Positions 17,555 to 27,213 of a stretch of 64,000 nt of DNA are shown in pieces. Under the pieces are notes generated by a model. It was not told the DNA's origin and made no database searches. It saw nothing but the letters and a program-made list of their open reading frames with translations. The translations under genes were made by a program, and so were the position numbers. Numbering within the stretch: the first letter of the stretch is position 1; the number at the start of each line of letters is the position of its first letter. Source of the DNA: Deltaproteobacteria bacterium. Its GTDB lineage: Bacteria; Myxococcota_A; Polyangia; Polyangiales; Ga0077539. The stretch covers positions 62,001 to 126,000 of the forward strand of contig JADJAE010000002.1 of the NCBI GenBank assembly GCA_016704445.1, read 5' to 3'.

Positions 17555-19807
17555 ATGATCGATCGTCGCCCCGTCCTGCTCTGCTCTGCGCTGTTTGCTG
17601 GATGCGTGGTCGACGCGGAGCTCGAGTCCCAGACCTCGGGCATCGCGGTCGCCGGGCCGTGGCAGCCCGCGGCCTCGACGCGCGCGATCGCGGCCACACA
17701 GCACGTCACCGTCGTAGAGCCGCCCGCGGTGTCGCCGCTGGGTCGATGCACGTCGACGAACGCCTTCGCGTGCTCGTGCACGCACCCCGCGTGTACGCCC
17801 GCGCACTCCGGGACGCGCGACCTCAACACCTTCCTGCTGCGGCGATACGCCTTCCTGCGCGCGGGCGGCACCTACTGCTGCCGACAGAACAGCGCGACGA
17901 CGCGCGTCCCTACGCTCTCGGTGCACGCCACGGGGCGAGCCATCGACCTGATGGTCCCGATGGTGGGCGGCGACGCGGACAACACGCTCGGCGACCAGGC
18001 GGCCAACTGGCTCGTCGAGAACGCGGAGTACATCGGCATCCAGCGCGTGGTGTGGGACCGCGCCTACTGGAACGGCGAGCGCGGCTTCGGCCTGCTGGGC
18101 TCCGCGTCGCTCTCGCACACCAACCACATCCACGTCGAGCTCAGCGTGGCGGGCGCCGCGCGCCAGACGCCCTTCTTCACCTCCGGGGCGTCGATGTCGA
18201 CGACCTGCACCGCGCGCTGCGACGGCGCCCGCCTCATCCGCACGGACTGCACCTCCGTCGACTGCGCGTCCACCGGCGCCCCCTGCCTCGCCGGGCCTCC
18301 CCCGAGCTGCGGATCGCCCCCGCCCGCAGAGCCCGCGGAGTCCCGCCTGGTGCCCGGCGCTGCGCTCCCCGCCGTGGCCGCAGCCGCCGCGCCCGGGCGC
18401 TTCACCTTCGTGGGGCCGCACCGGCTCTTCGACACGCGCACCCCCGAGGGCAGCGCGCGCCTCCTCCGCTCGGGCGCCGCTGGTCCGCTCACGCCGGGCT
18501 CCAGCGCAACCTTCCGCGACTGGTCCTCCCTCGGGCTCCCGTCGGGCGCGACGGGCGTCTGGCTCAACGTCGCCACCATCGGCGTCGACGCCCCCGGCTA
18601 CGCCACGGCCTTCTCCGCGGGGCAGCCTCGCCCCCCGACCTCCACGGTCAACTACGTCGCCGGCGCCGCCAACGCCAACGCCACCCCCGTCGTGCTCGGC
18701 GCGAGCGTCGGCGTGACCTTCGAGGCCCTCAACAGCGCCCACATGATCACCGACGCCTACGGGGCCTTCTCCCCATCGGGCGCGGGCCTCGTCCCGTCGG
18801 GTCCGATCCGGGTGCTCGACACTCGCTTCGACGTCGCACTGGCTTCGAACACCCCGCGCGCCATCGACGTGCGGGCGCCCGCAGGCGCGGTCGGGGTCGT
18901 CGCGAGCATCACCGCGATCGCGGGCCCCGGCGGGGGCTTCGTGACGGCGTTTCCGTGCGGCGCACCGACGCCTCCTACCAGCAACATCAACGTCTCCCCC
19001 GGGGCCATCGCGACCAACACGGTCGTCTCGATGCTAGGGCTCGGCGGACAGCTCTGCCTGCTCTCGAACGTCGAGACCCACGCGGTCGTCGACGTGACGG
19101 GCTTCTTCGCGCCGTCGAGCGGGCTCACGTACACCGCCCTCTCGCCGCAGCGCCTCCTCGACACGCGGCAGCCGACCTCCCTCTTCACCGGCAGGCTCGG
19201 CGCCCGTCAGGTCATCGAGCTCCCGATGCAGCGCGTGCCTGGAATGCCCGCGAGCGCGGTCGCGGTGGTCGCCAACCTCACGGCGGTGTCCGCCTCGGGG
19301 CCCGGCTTCGTGACGGCCTTCCCGTGCGGCACCCCGGTGCCCGGAACCTCCTCGCTCACCTTCCCGGCCGAGACGGCGGTGGGCTCTCTCACCGTGTCGA
19401 CCCTCGGCTCAGGCTCGCTCTGCGTGTTCAGCAACGTGCGCACTCACCTCATCGTCGACGTGCTCGGCGTATGGACCGGCGCCCCGACCACGCCAGTCGC
19501 TCCCCCCGACTCGCCCGACGACGGCGACGACGTCGCGCCCGACGCGGGCATCGCCCTCGTGGACGCGGGCCCTCCGCCAACGGATGCGGGCGATCCCGTC
19601 GCGACCGCCGACGCCTCCGTCGATGCGGTGGGTGAGGACGCCGCGACGGACGCCCCGGTGCTGACCGGAGGCTGCGGCTGTCGCGCGGGCGGAGAGCGCC
19701 CGCCGGGTGTGTCGCTCTCTCTGGGAGCGATGCTGGCGATCGCCTCGCTCGCGCGCCGACGCCGCCCGACGGCCGCGATCAGCCGTCGCTCATCTCTCCC
19801 AGGATGA
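17555..19807 (+). CDS. secreted lipoprotein-like protein with peptidase-like domain, three repeats and MYXO-CTERM
   Basis: 750 residues. A short signal with Cys (LLCSALFAGC) starts the protein. Residues 55-215 resemble the D,D-/L,D-carboxypeptidase-like domain of M15-type proteins: LSVHATGRAIDLM supplies the HxxGRAID metal/catalytic motif and SHTNHIHVE the second histidine pair. Three related modules of about 110 residues follow, each with RLFDTR/RVLDTR/RLLDTR, GFVTAF and VVDV or IVDV, as in S-layer-like beta-repeat proteins of actinobacteria and myxobacteria. An Asp/Ala linker leads to GCGCRAGG, a membrane segment and ARRRRP, a MYXO-CTERM anchor. Likely role: cell-wall-associated or outer-surface enzyme. 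Confidence 0.87.
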   Translation: MIDRRPVLLCSALFAGCVVDAELESQTSGIAVAGPWQPAASTRAIAATQHVTVVEPPAVSPLGRCTSTNAFACSCTHPACTPAHSGTRDLNTFLLRRYAFLRAGGTYCCRQNSATTRVPTLSVHATGRAIDLMVPMVGGDADNTLGDQAANWLVENAEYIGIQRVVWDRAYWNGERGFGLLGSASLSHTNHIHVELSVAGAARQTPFFTSGASMSTTCTARCDGARLIRTDCTSVDCASTGAPCLAGPPPSCGSPPPAEPAESRLVPGAALPAVAAAAAPGRFTFVGPHRLFDTRTPEGSARLLRSGAAGPLTPGSSATFRDWSSLGLPSGATGVWLNVATIGVDAPGYATAFSAGQPRPPTSTVNYVAGAANANATPVVLGASVGVTFEALNSAHMITDAYGAFSPSGAGLVPSGPIRVLDTRFDVALASNTPRAIDVRAPAGAVGVVASITAIAGPGGGFVTAFPCGAPTPPTSNINVSPGAIATNTVVSMLGLGGQLCLLSNVETHAVVDVTGFFAPSSGLTYTALSPQRLLDTRQPTSLFTGRLGARQVIELPMQRVPGMPASAVAVVANLTAVSASGPGFVTAFPCGTPVPGTSSLTFPAETAVGSLTVSTLGSGSLCVFSNVRTHLIVDVLGVWTGAPTTPVAPPDSPDDGDDVAPDAGIALVDAGPPPTDAGDPVATADASVDAVGEDAATDAPVLTGGCGCRAGGERPPGVSLSLGAMLAIASLARRRRPTAAISRRSSLPG

Positions 19808-22800
19808 TCTGCACGCTGTTCGCCGACGGGCTCCCCGGCGGAACCATCCGCAGGTACTCGATGTAGAGCCGCCGCGCCTCGGCGGGGTTGCTCCCCCGCT
19901 CCAGGTCGGCGAGCTGCCGCGTGCCCTGCACGAACCAGCTCGGCGTCGGGTTGAGCCCCGCGCCCAGCGAGCGCACCTGCAGCAGCGCCGCCTTGGCCTC
20001 GCTCTCGCGCCCCCCGTCGCCGAGCAGCCGACCCAGGTTGTAGAACCAGTCGCCGTGCCGCGGGTCGTGCGAGACGGCGATCTGGTACAGCCGGATGGCG
20101 TCGTCGCGGCGGCCGAGGGCGTCGTCGATGTCCGCCCAGGTCGCGTAGGCGTCCCAGAAGGTCTGGTCGAGCTGCGTCGCGCGGTTGATGTCCACCAGCG
20201 CCTGCGCCGCGGCGCCCTGGCGCACCCTGATCTCCGCGCGCACCCAGTACCCGCGCGGAAACGCCGGGTCGAGCTGGATGGACTCCTCCGCGAGCTGTAG
20301 CGCCCGCACGATGTCGCCCGCGCGCCGGTGCGCCTCCGCCGCGAAGGCCTTGAACTCCGCCCGCTGCGGGTTGAGCTCGATCGCGCGGTCGAGGTAGTGC
20401 ACCGAGTCGACGTAGTTGCCGGCGCCCAGGCGGGCGCGGCCCATCAGGTACTGCGCCTCGGCGTTGGTCGGCTGGTTGACCACCACCGAGCGGAGCATCT
20501 GGTCGGCGTCGCCGAAGTTGCCCAGCGCCACCAGCGTGGCCGCCACGCGGTTGATGAGCTCCGGGTTGGTGGGGTCGCGCGCCAGGGCCTCTCGGAAGGT
20601 CGCGAGCGCCTCCGGGAGCTCGCCGCGCGCCTCCGCGAGGCGGCCGCGCGCCAGGGCGAGGCCGGGGTAGTCGGGGTCGATGCGCGCCACCGTGTCGAGC
20701 CGCCGCGTGGCGTCGTCGAGGCGCTGCATCCTGCGGTACACGTCGCCCAGGGCGAAGTGCGCGCGCACGTCCTCGGGGTCGCGCTGCAGGGCGATGCGCA
20801 GCTCCTCCTCGGCGCCGTTGACGTCGCCGCGGGCGAGCCGGCCGTGCGCGAGCGCGCGGTGGATGGCGGCGTTGTCGGGCACCCGGGCGCGGGCCTCGAC
20901 CAGCACCTGGTCGGCGGCGTCGTTGCGCTGCATCGCGATGAGCAGCTCGGAGAGCGAGACGTACGCGTCGAGGTTGTCCGGCTGCAGCCGGATGGCCTCG
21001 CGAAACGACTGCTGCGCCAGCGAGCGCTGGTCGCTGGTAGCCGCCAGCGAGCGGCCGAGCCAGTAGTGCAGCCGCCCGTCGTTGGGGTGCTCCTGCACCG
21101 CGGGCTCGAGGGCGGCCTTGGCCTCCGCGGGCTGGTTGAGCGACAGGGTCGACTGCGCGATGCCGATGATGGCGTCGAGGTTCTGGGGGTCGGCGCTGTG
21201 GGCGTTGCGGAAGCGCGCCTGCGCGTCGGTGAAGTTCCCCTGGCGGTACAGGATCGACCCGATGCCCACCAGCGCCGTCGCGCTGCGGGGCTCGAGCTCG
21301 AGCGCCCGCTGGAAGCGCGTCTGCGCCACGGAGACCCGGTCGCGCGACATCTCGATCTGCCCGGCCACCACGCACGCGTCGGCGCGCTCTGTCGGCGAGG
21401 CGTAGCTCACCGCGGAGCCCCGGGCGGTGGTGCCCACGAGGTCTTGCAGCAGCGAGAGCGCGCGGGCGTGGCCCTCCTCGCGCTGCCCCAGGATGCGCGC
21501 CAGCAGCACGCGCGCCCCGGGGTGCCGCGCCTCGTGCTGGAGCGTCTCCTCGGCCATGCGCCGCGCCGCGGCCACGTCGCCGGTGGCGAAGTGCGCCTGG
21601 GCCAGCAGGTAGCGCGAGCGCGAGGTGGGGTGCCGCTGCCGGCCCGCGGTGGCGTAGCGCAGCCACTGGGCGTGGTCGTTGAGCTGGGCGGCGGCCATCG
21701 TCGCGAGGTCGCGCCCGTTGGGGTCGTTGCGCGCGAGGCGCAGGGCCTCCCGGGGGTTGTTCCTCGCCAGCGCGTCAGACGCCTTCGCCAGCGCCAGGAA
21801 CTGCATCCCCGGAGGGGCGTCTGCCAGCTCCGCGAGCAGCGTGCGGGCGCGGCCGGTGCGCGACGGATCGGCCCCGAAGCGCAGCACCACCAGGTTGTTC
21901 GCGTAGACGATGTACGCCTTGAGCTCGCGCTCCTTGGGCACGCGGCCGAGCGCCTGCTCGACGCGCCGCAGGCCCGCGATGGCGCGGTCGTAGGTGTCGT
22001 GCTCGATGAGCCGGTCGACGTACTGGATCACCCTCGTCGCCGCGGCGTGCCGCTCGGGCCCGTGGAGCTGCTCGTCGAACCAGTTCTTCCCGAAGGCTCC
22101 GTACTCCGTGGTCGCGAGCGCCGCGCCGCCCAGCACGCCGACGCCCAGCACCCCGAGGGCGCCGTAGAGCGCGTACTGCATCCACGGGCGCCGCGGCCCC
22201 TCGCTCTCGGCGGGCGCGCGGCGGGCCTCCTTCTTCGCCGGGGTCTGCTTCGCCGGGGTCTGCTTCTGCGGCTCGGCGACGGGGCTGGTGTACGGCTGGC
22301 TCGTGGTCCCGGGGAGCGCGTCGAACTCCTGGCCGATGTCCATCCCACGGCCCTGCGACGGGAAGGGATTGCCCTGGAAGGTCTCTCCCACGGGGCTCGG
22401 AGGAATCGGCTGACCGATGACGTCGCCCAGGTCGAGCTCGCCGTAGTTCACTCCGCCGTGCCGACCCACGCGCTCTCCGCGGTCGTTCATCGGCATCGCG
22501 TACTCCTCGCGCACGGAGTGCGACGGGGCGCGCACCGACGGGAGCGCGGCGTCTCCAGCGAGCGACGGGAGGTCATCGGACTCCGTCATGGTGAACGCGC
22601 GGCGCTCTACGTTGACGCGCCCGAGCACCACCTGGCGCGGGTTGCTCACCGGCAGTTCCGGCTCGAGCCCGGGCAGATCGGCCGCGCCCATCGGCAGGCC
22701 CGCGGCGTTCATCGGAAGGTTGGCCGCGCCCATCGGAAGGCCCGCGGCGTTCATCGGAAGACCCGCGGGGTTCATCGGAAGACCCGCGGGGTTCATCGGA

Positions 22801-23669
22801 AGACCCGCGGGGTTCATCGGAAGGCCCGCGGCGTTCATCGGAAGACCCGCAGCGTTCATCGGAAGGCCCGCAGCGTTCATCGGAAGGCCCGCAGCGATCT
22901 GCGGGAGACCTGCAGAGACCTGCGGAAGACCTGCAGAGACCTGCGGGAGACCTGCAGAGACCTGCGGGAGACCTGCATAGCCGTGGTGGAGCGCAGGCAG
23001 ACCTGCGACCGGGACGGGCAGGGCCGCCGAGATGCCGGGCAGGCCCACCTCGTCCGGGGGGATGGGCCGCGGGGACGGTCGGCCCGTCACGGCCTGAATT
23101 TCAGGCCGCATCTCGGGGAGCATCGTCAGCGTGGACTTGACGTTGGCTCCGGTCGGCGGCGCGGCGGCAGGGACGCCCGCCGAGGCGGGAGCGGCGGCGC
23201 GGCGGCGCGCCTCGGGCTCGGCCGGGGACGGGAGACCGACCTCGGAGGCGGGAATCGGGAGGTCGACGGAGAGTTCCCAGGTCGAGTCGCTGGAGCCGGG
23301 GAGGAGGTCGGGGGGAGGCGGAGGCGTGTGGCCGAGGAGCTCCGCGGCGAGGTCGGCGGGCACCTGCGGTCGCGCGCCAGGCCCTCGCCCCGGCATCGGG
23401 GGAGCCGCTCCCTGGATCGTCGCCCCGGGCATCGGGATGGGCGGCGGGGCCTTTCCTCCCACCGAATGCGGCGCGAAGGGCATCGGGAGCGGGACCGACC
23501 GCCCCGTGTCAGAGCTGGGCGGAGCACCCGCGAAGCCGATGGTCTCCGGGCGCTTGACCACGAAGGTGGTCTGGCACTTCGGGCAACGCATGGTCATCCC
23601 GTTGCGAGGCACGCGACGCTCGTCGAGCTCGAAGGGATTCTGGCAGCCTGGGCATCGGACCTCGAACAT
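19779..23669 (-). CDS. large zinc-ribbon/TPR protein
   Basis: 1296 residues. The N-terminus is an MJ0042-type zinc ribbon with paired CPGC and CPKC motifs (residues 5-33). A long Pro/Ala-rich region follows, containing about sixteen seven-residue AGLPMN/AGLPQV repeats (residues 228-338). A single membrane helix lies at about 497-520 (LYGALGVLGVGVLGGAALA). The remaining 750 residues are tetratricopeptide repeats, with many copies of A...LGR...A...Y pattern such as PNDGRLHYWLGRSLA and AEAQYLMGRARLGAGNYVDSVHYLDRAI. Myxobacterial proteins of this design are thought to be scaffold or motility/adventurous-gliding-like components; this is inference. The 3' end overlaps the converging MYXO-CTERM gene by 29 bases. 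Confidence 0.9.
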   Translation of the reverse strand: MFEVRCPGCQNPFELDERRVPRNGMTMRCPKCQTTFVVKRPETIGFAGAPPSSDTGRSVPLPMPFAPHSVGGKAPPPIPMPGATIQGAAPPMPGRGPGARPQVPADLAAELLGHTPPPPPDLLPGSSDSTWELSVDLPIPASEVGLPSPAEPEARRRAAAPASAGVPAAAPPTGANVKSTLTMLPEMRPEIQAVTGRPSPRPIPPDEVGLPGISAALPVPVAGLPALHHGYAGLPQVSAGLPQVSAGLPQVSAGLPQIAAGLPMNAAGLPMNAAGLPMNAAGLPMNPAGLPMNPAGLPMNPAGLPMNAAGLPMGAANLPMNAAGLPMGAADLPGLEPELPVSNPRQVVLGRVNVERRAFTMTESDDLPSLAGDAALPSVRAPSHSVREEYAMPMNDRGERVGRHGGVNYGELDLGDVIGQPIPPSPVGETFQGNPFPSQGRGMDIGQEFDALPGTTSQPYTSPVAEPQKQTPAKQTPAKKEARRAPAESEGPRRPWMQYALYGALGVLGVGVLGGAALATTEYGAFGKNWFDEQLHGPERHAAATRVIQYVDRLIEHDTYDRAIAGLRRVEQALGRVPKERELKAYIVYANNLVVLRFGADPSRTGRARTLLAELADAPPGMQFLALAKASDALARNNPREALRLARNDPNGRDLATMAAAQLNDHAQWLRYATAGRQRHPTSRSRYLLAQAHFATGDVAAARRMAEETLQHEARHPGARVLLARILGQREEGHARALSLLQDLVGTTARGSAVSYASPTERADACVVAGQIEMSRDRVSVAQTRFQRALELEPRSATALVGIGSILYRQGNFTDAQARFRNAHSADPQNLDAIIGIAQSTLSLNQPAEAKAALEPAVQEHPNDGRLHYWLGRSLAATSDQRSLAQQSFREAIRLQPDNLDAYVSLSELLIAMQRNDAADQVLVEARARVPDNAAIHRALAHGRLARGDVNGAEEELRIALQRDPEDVRAHFALGDVYRRMQRLDDATRRLDTVARIDPDYPGLALARGRLAEARGELPEALATFREALARDPTNPELINRVAATLVALGNFGDADQMLRSVVVNQPTNAEAQYLMGRARLGAGNYVDSVHYLDRAIELNPQRAEFKAFAAEAHRRAGDIVRALQLAEESIQLDPAFPRGYWVRAEIRVRQGAAAQALVDINRATQLDQTFWDAYATWADIDDALGRRDDAIRLYQIAVSHDPRHGDWFYNLGRLLGDGGRESEAKAALLQVRSLGAGLNPTPSWFVQGTRQLADLERGSNPAEARRLYIEYLRMVPPGSPSANSVQIILGEMSDG
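22655..22985. repeat. 21-base tandem repeat coding AGLPMNx heptads
   Basis: About sixteen consecutive 21-base units (for example CCCGCGGCGTTCATCGGAAGG on the plus strand) inside the large TPR gene. They code on the minus strand for AGLPMNA, AGLPMNP and, at the N-terminal end, AGLPQVS heptads. Near-identity of neighbouring units implies recent duplication, and copy number could vary between strains. Confidence 0.9.
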
Positions 23670-23727
23670 CGCTCACCATCCACCGCCCGACATCGCGGGC
23701 TCTCGTTGCGAGACCGGTATGCGCCGA

Positions 23728-24705
23728 CTAGCGCATCACTCGGTTGCGCCCTCCCTGCTTCGCCCGATACAGCGCCTCATCCGCGCGCTGGAACAACTTC
23801 TCTGCATCGTCGGCGTCCCTCGGAAACGCCGCCACGCCGATGGAGATCCCCGGCCGCAGCGTGACGCCCTCCCGGGTGTACGTGTGGGCGTTGACCGCCG
23901 CGTGGATCTCCTCGGCCACCGCGAAGCCCTGCTCCAGGTCGTGCTCGGGCAGCAGGGCGCAGAACTCGTCCCCTCCGAAGCGCGACCCGAGGCCCCTCTC
24001 CCCGAGCACCTGGCCGATGACCCTCCCGGTCTCGCCGATGGTGTACGCCCCGAAGAGGTGGCCGTGCCGGTCGTTGATGGCCTTGATGCCATCCATGTCC
24101 ATCACCAGCAGCGTGACGCTCTTCCCCTGCGAGGTCGCCGCGGCGATGCTGCGGGCCAGCTCCATGTCGAAGCGCCGCCGCACGAAGAGCCCCGAGAGGT
24201 CGTCGATGTGCAGCAGCCGCTCGAGGTGCGCGTCGTAGGCCTGGTCGAGCGGGTCTTGCATCTCGAAGCGCAGGATCGTTCGCCCCAGGGTGATGCGATC
24301 GCCGTGCGCCAGCGGGTGCTCGGAGCAGCGGGTGCCGTTGACCTGCGAGCCGTTGGTGCTCCCCAGGTCGACGAGCACCCACGCGTCGCCGCGGTCTTCG
24401 ATGCGCGCGTGCCGCCAGGAGACCCCGGCGTCCGGGAGCACCACCTCGCAGGTGGGGTCGCGCCCCAGGGTGGCGTTGCCCGAGAGCCTCGCCCGCGCGC
24501 CGACCGCCCCGCCGGACATCACCACCACCGACGGGCGACGGGCGTCCTTGATGGCGTGGTGAAGCTCGTCGCGGAGCGAGCGCCCATCCTCCAGGGGAAT
24601 GGTTCGCAGCGACTCTGGCGTACCATTGGCCTGGCGATCGACCACCGTGTCGCGAGGCGAGGCAGTTCGGGGTGGGGCACCGGGGCTACGGCGCTCGTCG
24701 GGCAT
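23728..24705 (-). CDS. FHA-GGDEF protein (diguanylate cyclase)
   Basis: 325 residues from the ATG at 24705 (MPDERRS), which has AGGTGA just upstream. Residues 70-150 form an FHA phosphothreonine-binding domain: ATLGRDPTCEVVLPD, SWRHARIE and LGSTNGSQVNG. The C-terminal ~165 residues form a GGDEF domain with an intact active site (RFGGDEFCALLP) and the helper motif DDLSGLFVRRRFD. No RxxD inhibitory site precedes GGDEF. It should make c-di-GMP under the control of kinase signalling through FHA, which fits the neighbourhood of Hanks kinases. It is divergent from corA. Confidence 0.93.
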   Translation of the reverse strand: MPDERRSPGAPPRTASPRDTVVDRQANGTPESLRTIPLEDGRSLRDELHHAIKDARRPSVVVMSGGAVGARARLSGNATLGRDPTCEVVLPDAGVSWRHARIEDRGDAWVLVDLGSTNGSQVNGTRCSEHPLAHGDRITLGRTILRFEMQDPLDQAYDAHLERLLHIDDLSGLFVRRRFDMELARSIAAATSQGKSVTLLVMDMDGIKAINDRHGHLFGAYTIGETGRVIGQVLGERGLGSRFGGDEFCALLPEHDLEQGFAVAEEIHAAVNAHTYTREGVTLRPGISIGVAAFPRDADDAEKLFQRADEALYRAKQGGRNRVMR

Positions 24706-24788
24706 CGTCACCTGTTCGAACCGTACCACCCCTCCCCGGAGGGCTGCATCTCCCATCTCACGATCAGCTATCGTGGCCTCGACAATCG

Positions 24789-25757
24789 ATGACCACGACG
24801 ATTCACGTGCGCACGGCGACCGGCGTCCGCAACACGTCCGACCTCTCGGAGGTGCGCGCCCTGCTGGAGAACGAGGAGGTCTTCTGGATCGACACCTCCA
24901 GCATCGATGAGCCCCTGCGCCGGATGATGACCGAGGTCCTGAAGCTGCACCCGCTGGCGGTGGAGGACATCCTCCTCGACCGCCCGGGCCCGAAGGCGGA
25001 AGACTACGGCGACTACCTCTACCTGGTCATCCACGGGGTGGAGTGCCTCAAGGGCGACGTCGAGAACATGCTGACCGTGGAGCTCGACGTGGTGCTCTCG
25101 CAGCGCTGGCTGCTGACGCACCACCGCGGTCCGCTGAAGGCCCCCGAGGAGGTCGCCGAGGAGTTCGCCCGCAACCACAAGGTGATGGAGCGCGGCCCGG
25201 CCTTCGTCGCCCACGCCGTCATCGACCGCATGGTGGACCTCTACCTCCCGGTCACCGAGGCCTTCGACGAGCAGATCGACGCGCTCGAGACCGACGTGGT
25301 CGAGCGCACATCGACCGACATCGTGCCCCGTATCTTCCGGCTGAAGCGCTCGCTGCAACAGCTACGGCGCTCGGCGATGCACCAGCGCGAGGTGCTGCAG
25401 CGGCTGTCGCGCGGGGAGTTCGAGCAGATCCCCGAGCGGGCGCTGCCCTTCTTCCGCGACATCCACGACCACTTCGTGCGGGTGGTCGACCTCGCGGAGG
25501 GCAACCGCGAGCTGCTCTCCGCGGCCCTCGACGCGTACCTCTCGCAGACGTCCAACCGGATGAACGAGGTGATGAAGACCCTCGCGCTGGTGTCGACGAT
25601 CATGCTGCCGCTCACGTTCATCGCCGGGGTCTACGGGATGAATTACGACCACATGCCCGAGCTGCACTGGCGCTACGGATACCCCTTCGCGCTGGGGCTG
25701 ATGGCGGTGGTGGGCGTCGGGATGGGGCTGTGGTTCCGCTACAAGAAGTGGCTCTGA
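24789..25757 (+). CDS. corA: CorA-like divalent cation transporter
   Basis: 322 residues, typical length. The N-terminal cytoplasmic domain carries HPLAVEDILLDRPGPKAEDYGDYLYLVI and a long helix, followed by two membrane helices with the YGMN selectivity motif at about residue 282 (FIAGVYGMNYDHMPEL) and a basic C-terminus (RYKKWL). It should mediate Mg, Co or Zn flux down the electrochemical gradient. The next gene starts 22 bases downstream on the same strand. The start at 24789 follows the divergent FHA-GGDEF gene by 83 bases. Confidence 0.94.
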   Translation: MTTTIHVRTATGVRNTSDLSEVRALLENEEVFWIDTSSIDEPLRRMMTEVLKLHPLAVEDILLDRPGPKAEDYGDYLYLVIHGVECLKGDVENMLTVELDVVLSQRWLLTHHRGPLKAPEEVAEEFARNHKVMERGPAFVAHAVIDRMVDLYLPVTEAFDEQIDALETDVVERTSTDIVPRIFRLKRSLQQLRRSAMHQREVLQRLSRGEFEQIPERALPFFRDIHDHFVRVVDLAEGNRELLSAALDAYLSQTSNRMNEVMKTLALVSTIMLPLTFIAGVYGMNYDHMPELHWRYGYPFALGLMAVVGVGMGLWFRYKKWL

Positions 25758-25779
25758 TGGGGGTATACGTTCGGCGCGG

Positions 25780-27213
25780 ATGAGCGAGAGCGACCGGACG
25801 ATGACGGTGCCCCTGCGGCGCGCGGCCCCTCCGCCCACGCGCTACGTGGAGGTGGTGTCCCCGGGGGTCCCGTCGCCGTTTCGTGCGCGCGAGGGCGTGG
25901 TGCGCGTGGGCCGCGACGTCGGCAACGAGATCGTCATCCAGGACCCCTTCGTGTCGCGGGTGCACATCGAGATCCGCATCTACCCCCACGGCGTGGAGGT
26001 GGTCGACCTCGACACCAAGAACGGCACGCACTACCAGGGCGCCCGCATCCGCGAGCTCAAGGTCAACGGCGAGGTCACCCTGATGCTCGGCAAGCAGGTG
26101 ACCATCAGCGTCCGCGTGGGCGACGACGCGCCCTTCTCGGACGTCACCTCGCCGGCGATCATGGCCCCGCCGCCGACGATCATCCCTCCGGTCGCGAGGG
26201 CAGCCGCGCGGGGCGAGCGCACCGAGCTCATCGGCGACTCCGCCGCGATGCAGCGCCTTCGCAGCGGCATCGCGAAGATGGCCCCGTCGCCGCTGACGGT
26301 GCTCATCGAGGGCGAGACCGGCACCGGCAAGGAGGTCATCGCCCGGGCGCTGCACCAGCAGTCCCCGCGAGCGGGCCGTCCCCTGGTGGTCTTCGACTGC
26401 GCATCGGTCTCGCCCAACCTCATCGCCTCCGAGCTGTTCGGCCACGTGAAGGGCGCCTTCACCGGCGCCGTCGGGTCCGCCGAGGGGGCCTTCCGACGCG
26501 CCGACGGCGGAACCCTCTTCCTCGACGAGATCGGCGAGCTGCCGCTCGACCTGCAGCCCGCCCTGCTGAGAGCGCTCGAGGCCCGGCAGGTGAAGCCCGT
26601 CGGGGGCGACGCCTACCGCGCGGTGGACGTGCGCGTGGTGGCCGCGACCAACCGCTCCCTCGAAGCCGAGGTGCAGGCCGGCCGCTTCCGGCAGGACCTC
26701 CTCTTCCGCCTCGCCGTGGGACGCATCAAGGTCCCGCCGCTGCGCTCGCGCGTCGAGGACATCCCCGCGCTCGCCCAGCACTTCGCCCGCGCGGTGGGCG
26801 GCGCCACGATCGCCCCCTCGGTGCTCGCCGCGCTCGCGTCGCGCCCGTGGCGGGGCAACGTGCGCGAGCTTCGCAACGTCATCGAGCGCGCTGTGATGCT
26901 CAACCCCACCCCAGGCTCGGCGGTGACCAGCCTCGACGACGACGACGACCACGACCTCGTGATGCCCGACACCCTGCGCCTCGGCCTCGGCGCGCCGGGC
27001 GTCACCCTGGAGGCCGAGGTGCCCTTCCAGGACGCCAAGCAGGCCGCGGTCGAGCGCTTCGAGCGCGACTACCTGCTCAAGCTCTTCGAGCGCTCGGGCT
27101 ACAACCTGTCCGAGGCGGCGCGGCGGTCAGGGGTCGACCGGCGCTACCTCCGCGAGCTCTTCAAGAAGCACAACCTCGATCCGACCACGCTGCGCGCCCA
27201 GCGTCGCCAGTGA
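25780..27213 (+). CDS. sigma54-dependent activator with FHA domain
   Basis: 477 residues. Residues 40-95 form an FHA domain (GRDVGNEIVIQDPFVSRVHIE, LDTKNGTHYQG). A AAA+ sigma54-interaction domain follows: Walker A GETGTGKE, the GAFTGA loop that contacts sigma54 (about residue 225), Walker B LFLDEIGEL and the arginine-rich sensor segment RPWRGNVRELRNVIERA. The C-terminus is a Fis-type helix-turn-helix (YNLSEAARRSGVDRRYLRELF). FHA instead of a receiver domain means activation probably depends on a Thr-phosphorylated partner, so it acts downstream of a Hanks kinase. This architecture is characteristic of myxobacteria. Confidence 0.95.
   Translation: MSESDRTMTVPLRRAAPPPTRYVEVVSPGVPSPFRAREGVVRVGRDVGNEIVIQDPFVSRVHIEIRIYPHGVEVVDLDTKNGTHYQGARIRELKVNGEVTLMLGKQVTISVRVGDDAPFSDVTSPAIMAPPPTIIPPVARAAARGERTELIGDSAAMQRLRSGIAKMAPSPLTVLIEGETGTGKEVIARALHQQSPRAGRPLVVFDCASVSPNLIASELFGHVKGAFTGAVGSAEGAFRRADGGTLFLDEIGELPLDLQPALLRALEARQVKPVGGDAYRAVDVRVVAATNRSLEAEVQAGRFRQDLLFRLAVGRIKVPPLRSRVEDIPALAQHFARAVGGATIAPSVLAALASRPWRGNVRELRNVIERAVMLNPTPGSAVTSLDDDDDHDLVMPDTLRLGLGAPGVTLEAEVPFQDAKQAAVERFERDYLLKLFERSGYNLSEAARRSGVDRRYLRELFKKHNLDPTTLRAQRRQ

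Noticed and set aside
22655..22985. Possible CRISPR-like array
   Set aside because: Repeats are contiguous and in frame in a protein, with no spacers; they encode heptads.
20328..23864. Very long open frame on the plus strand opposite the TPR gene
   Set aside because: It has no family pattern, Arg/His/Val-rich shadow composition, and mirrors the frame of the TPR gene; high GC makes such frames common.
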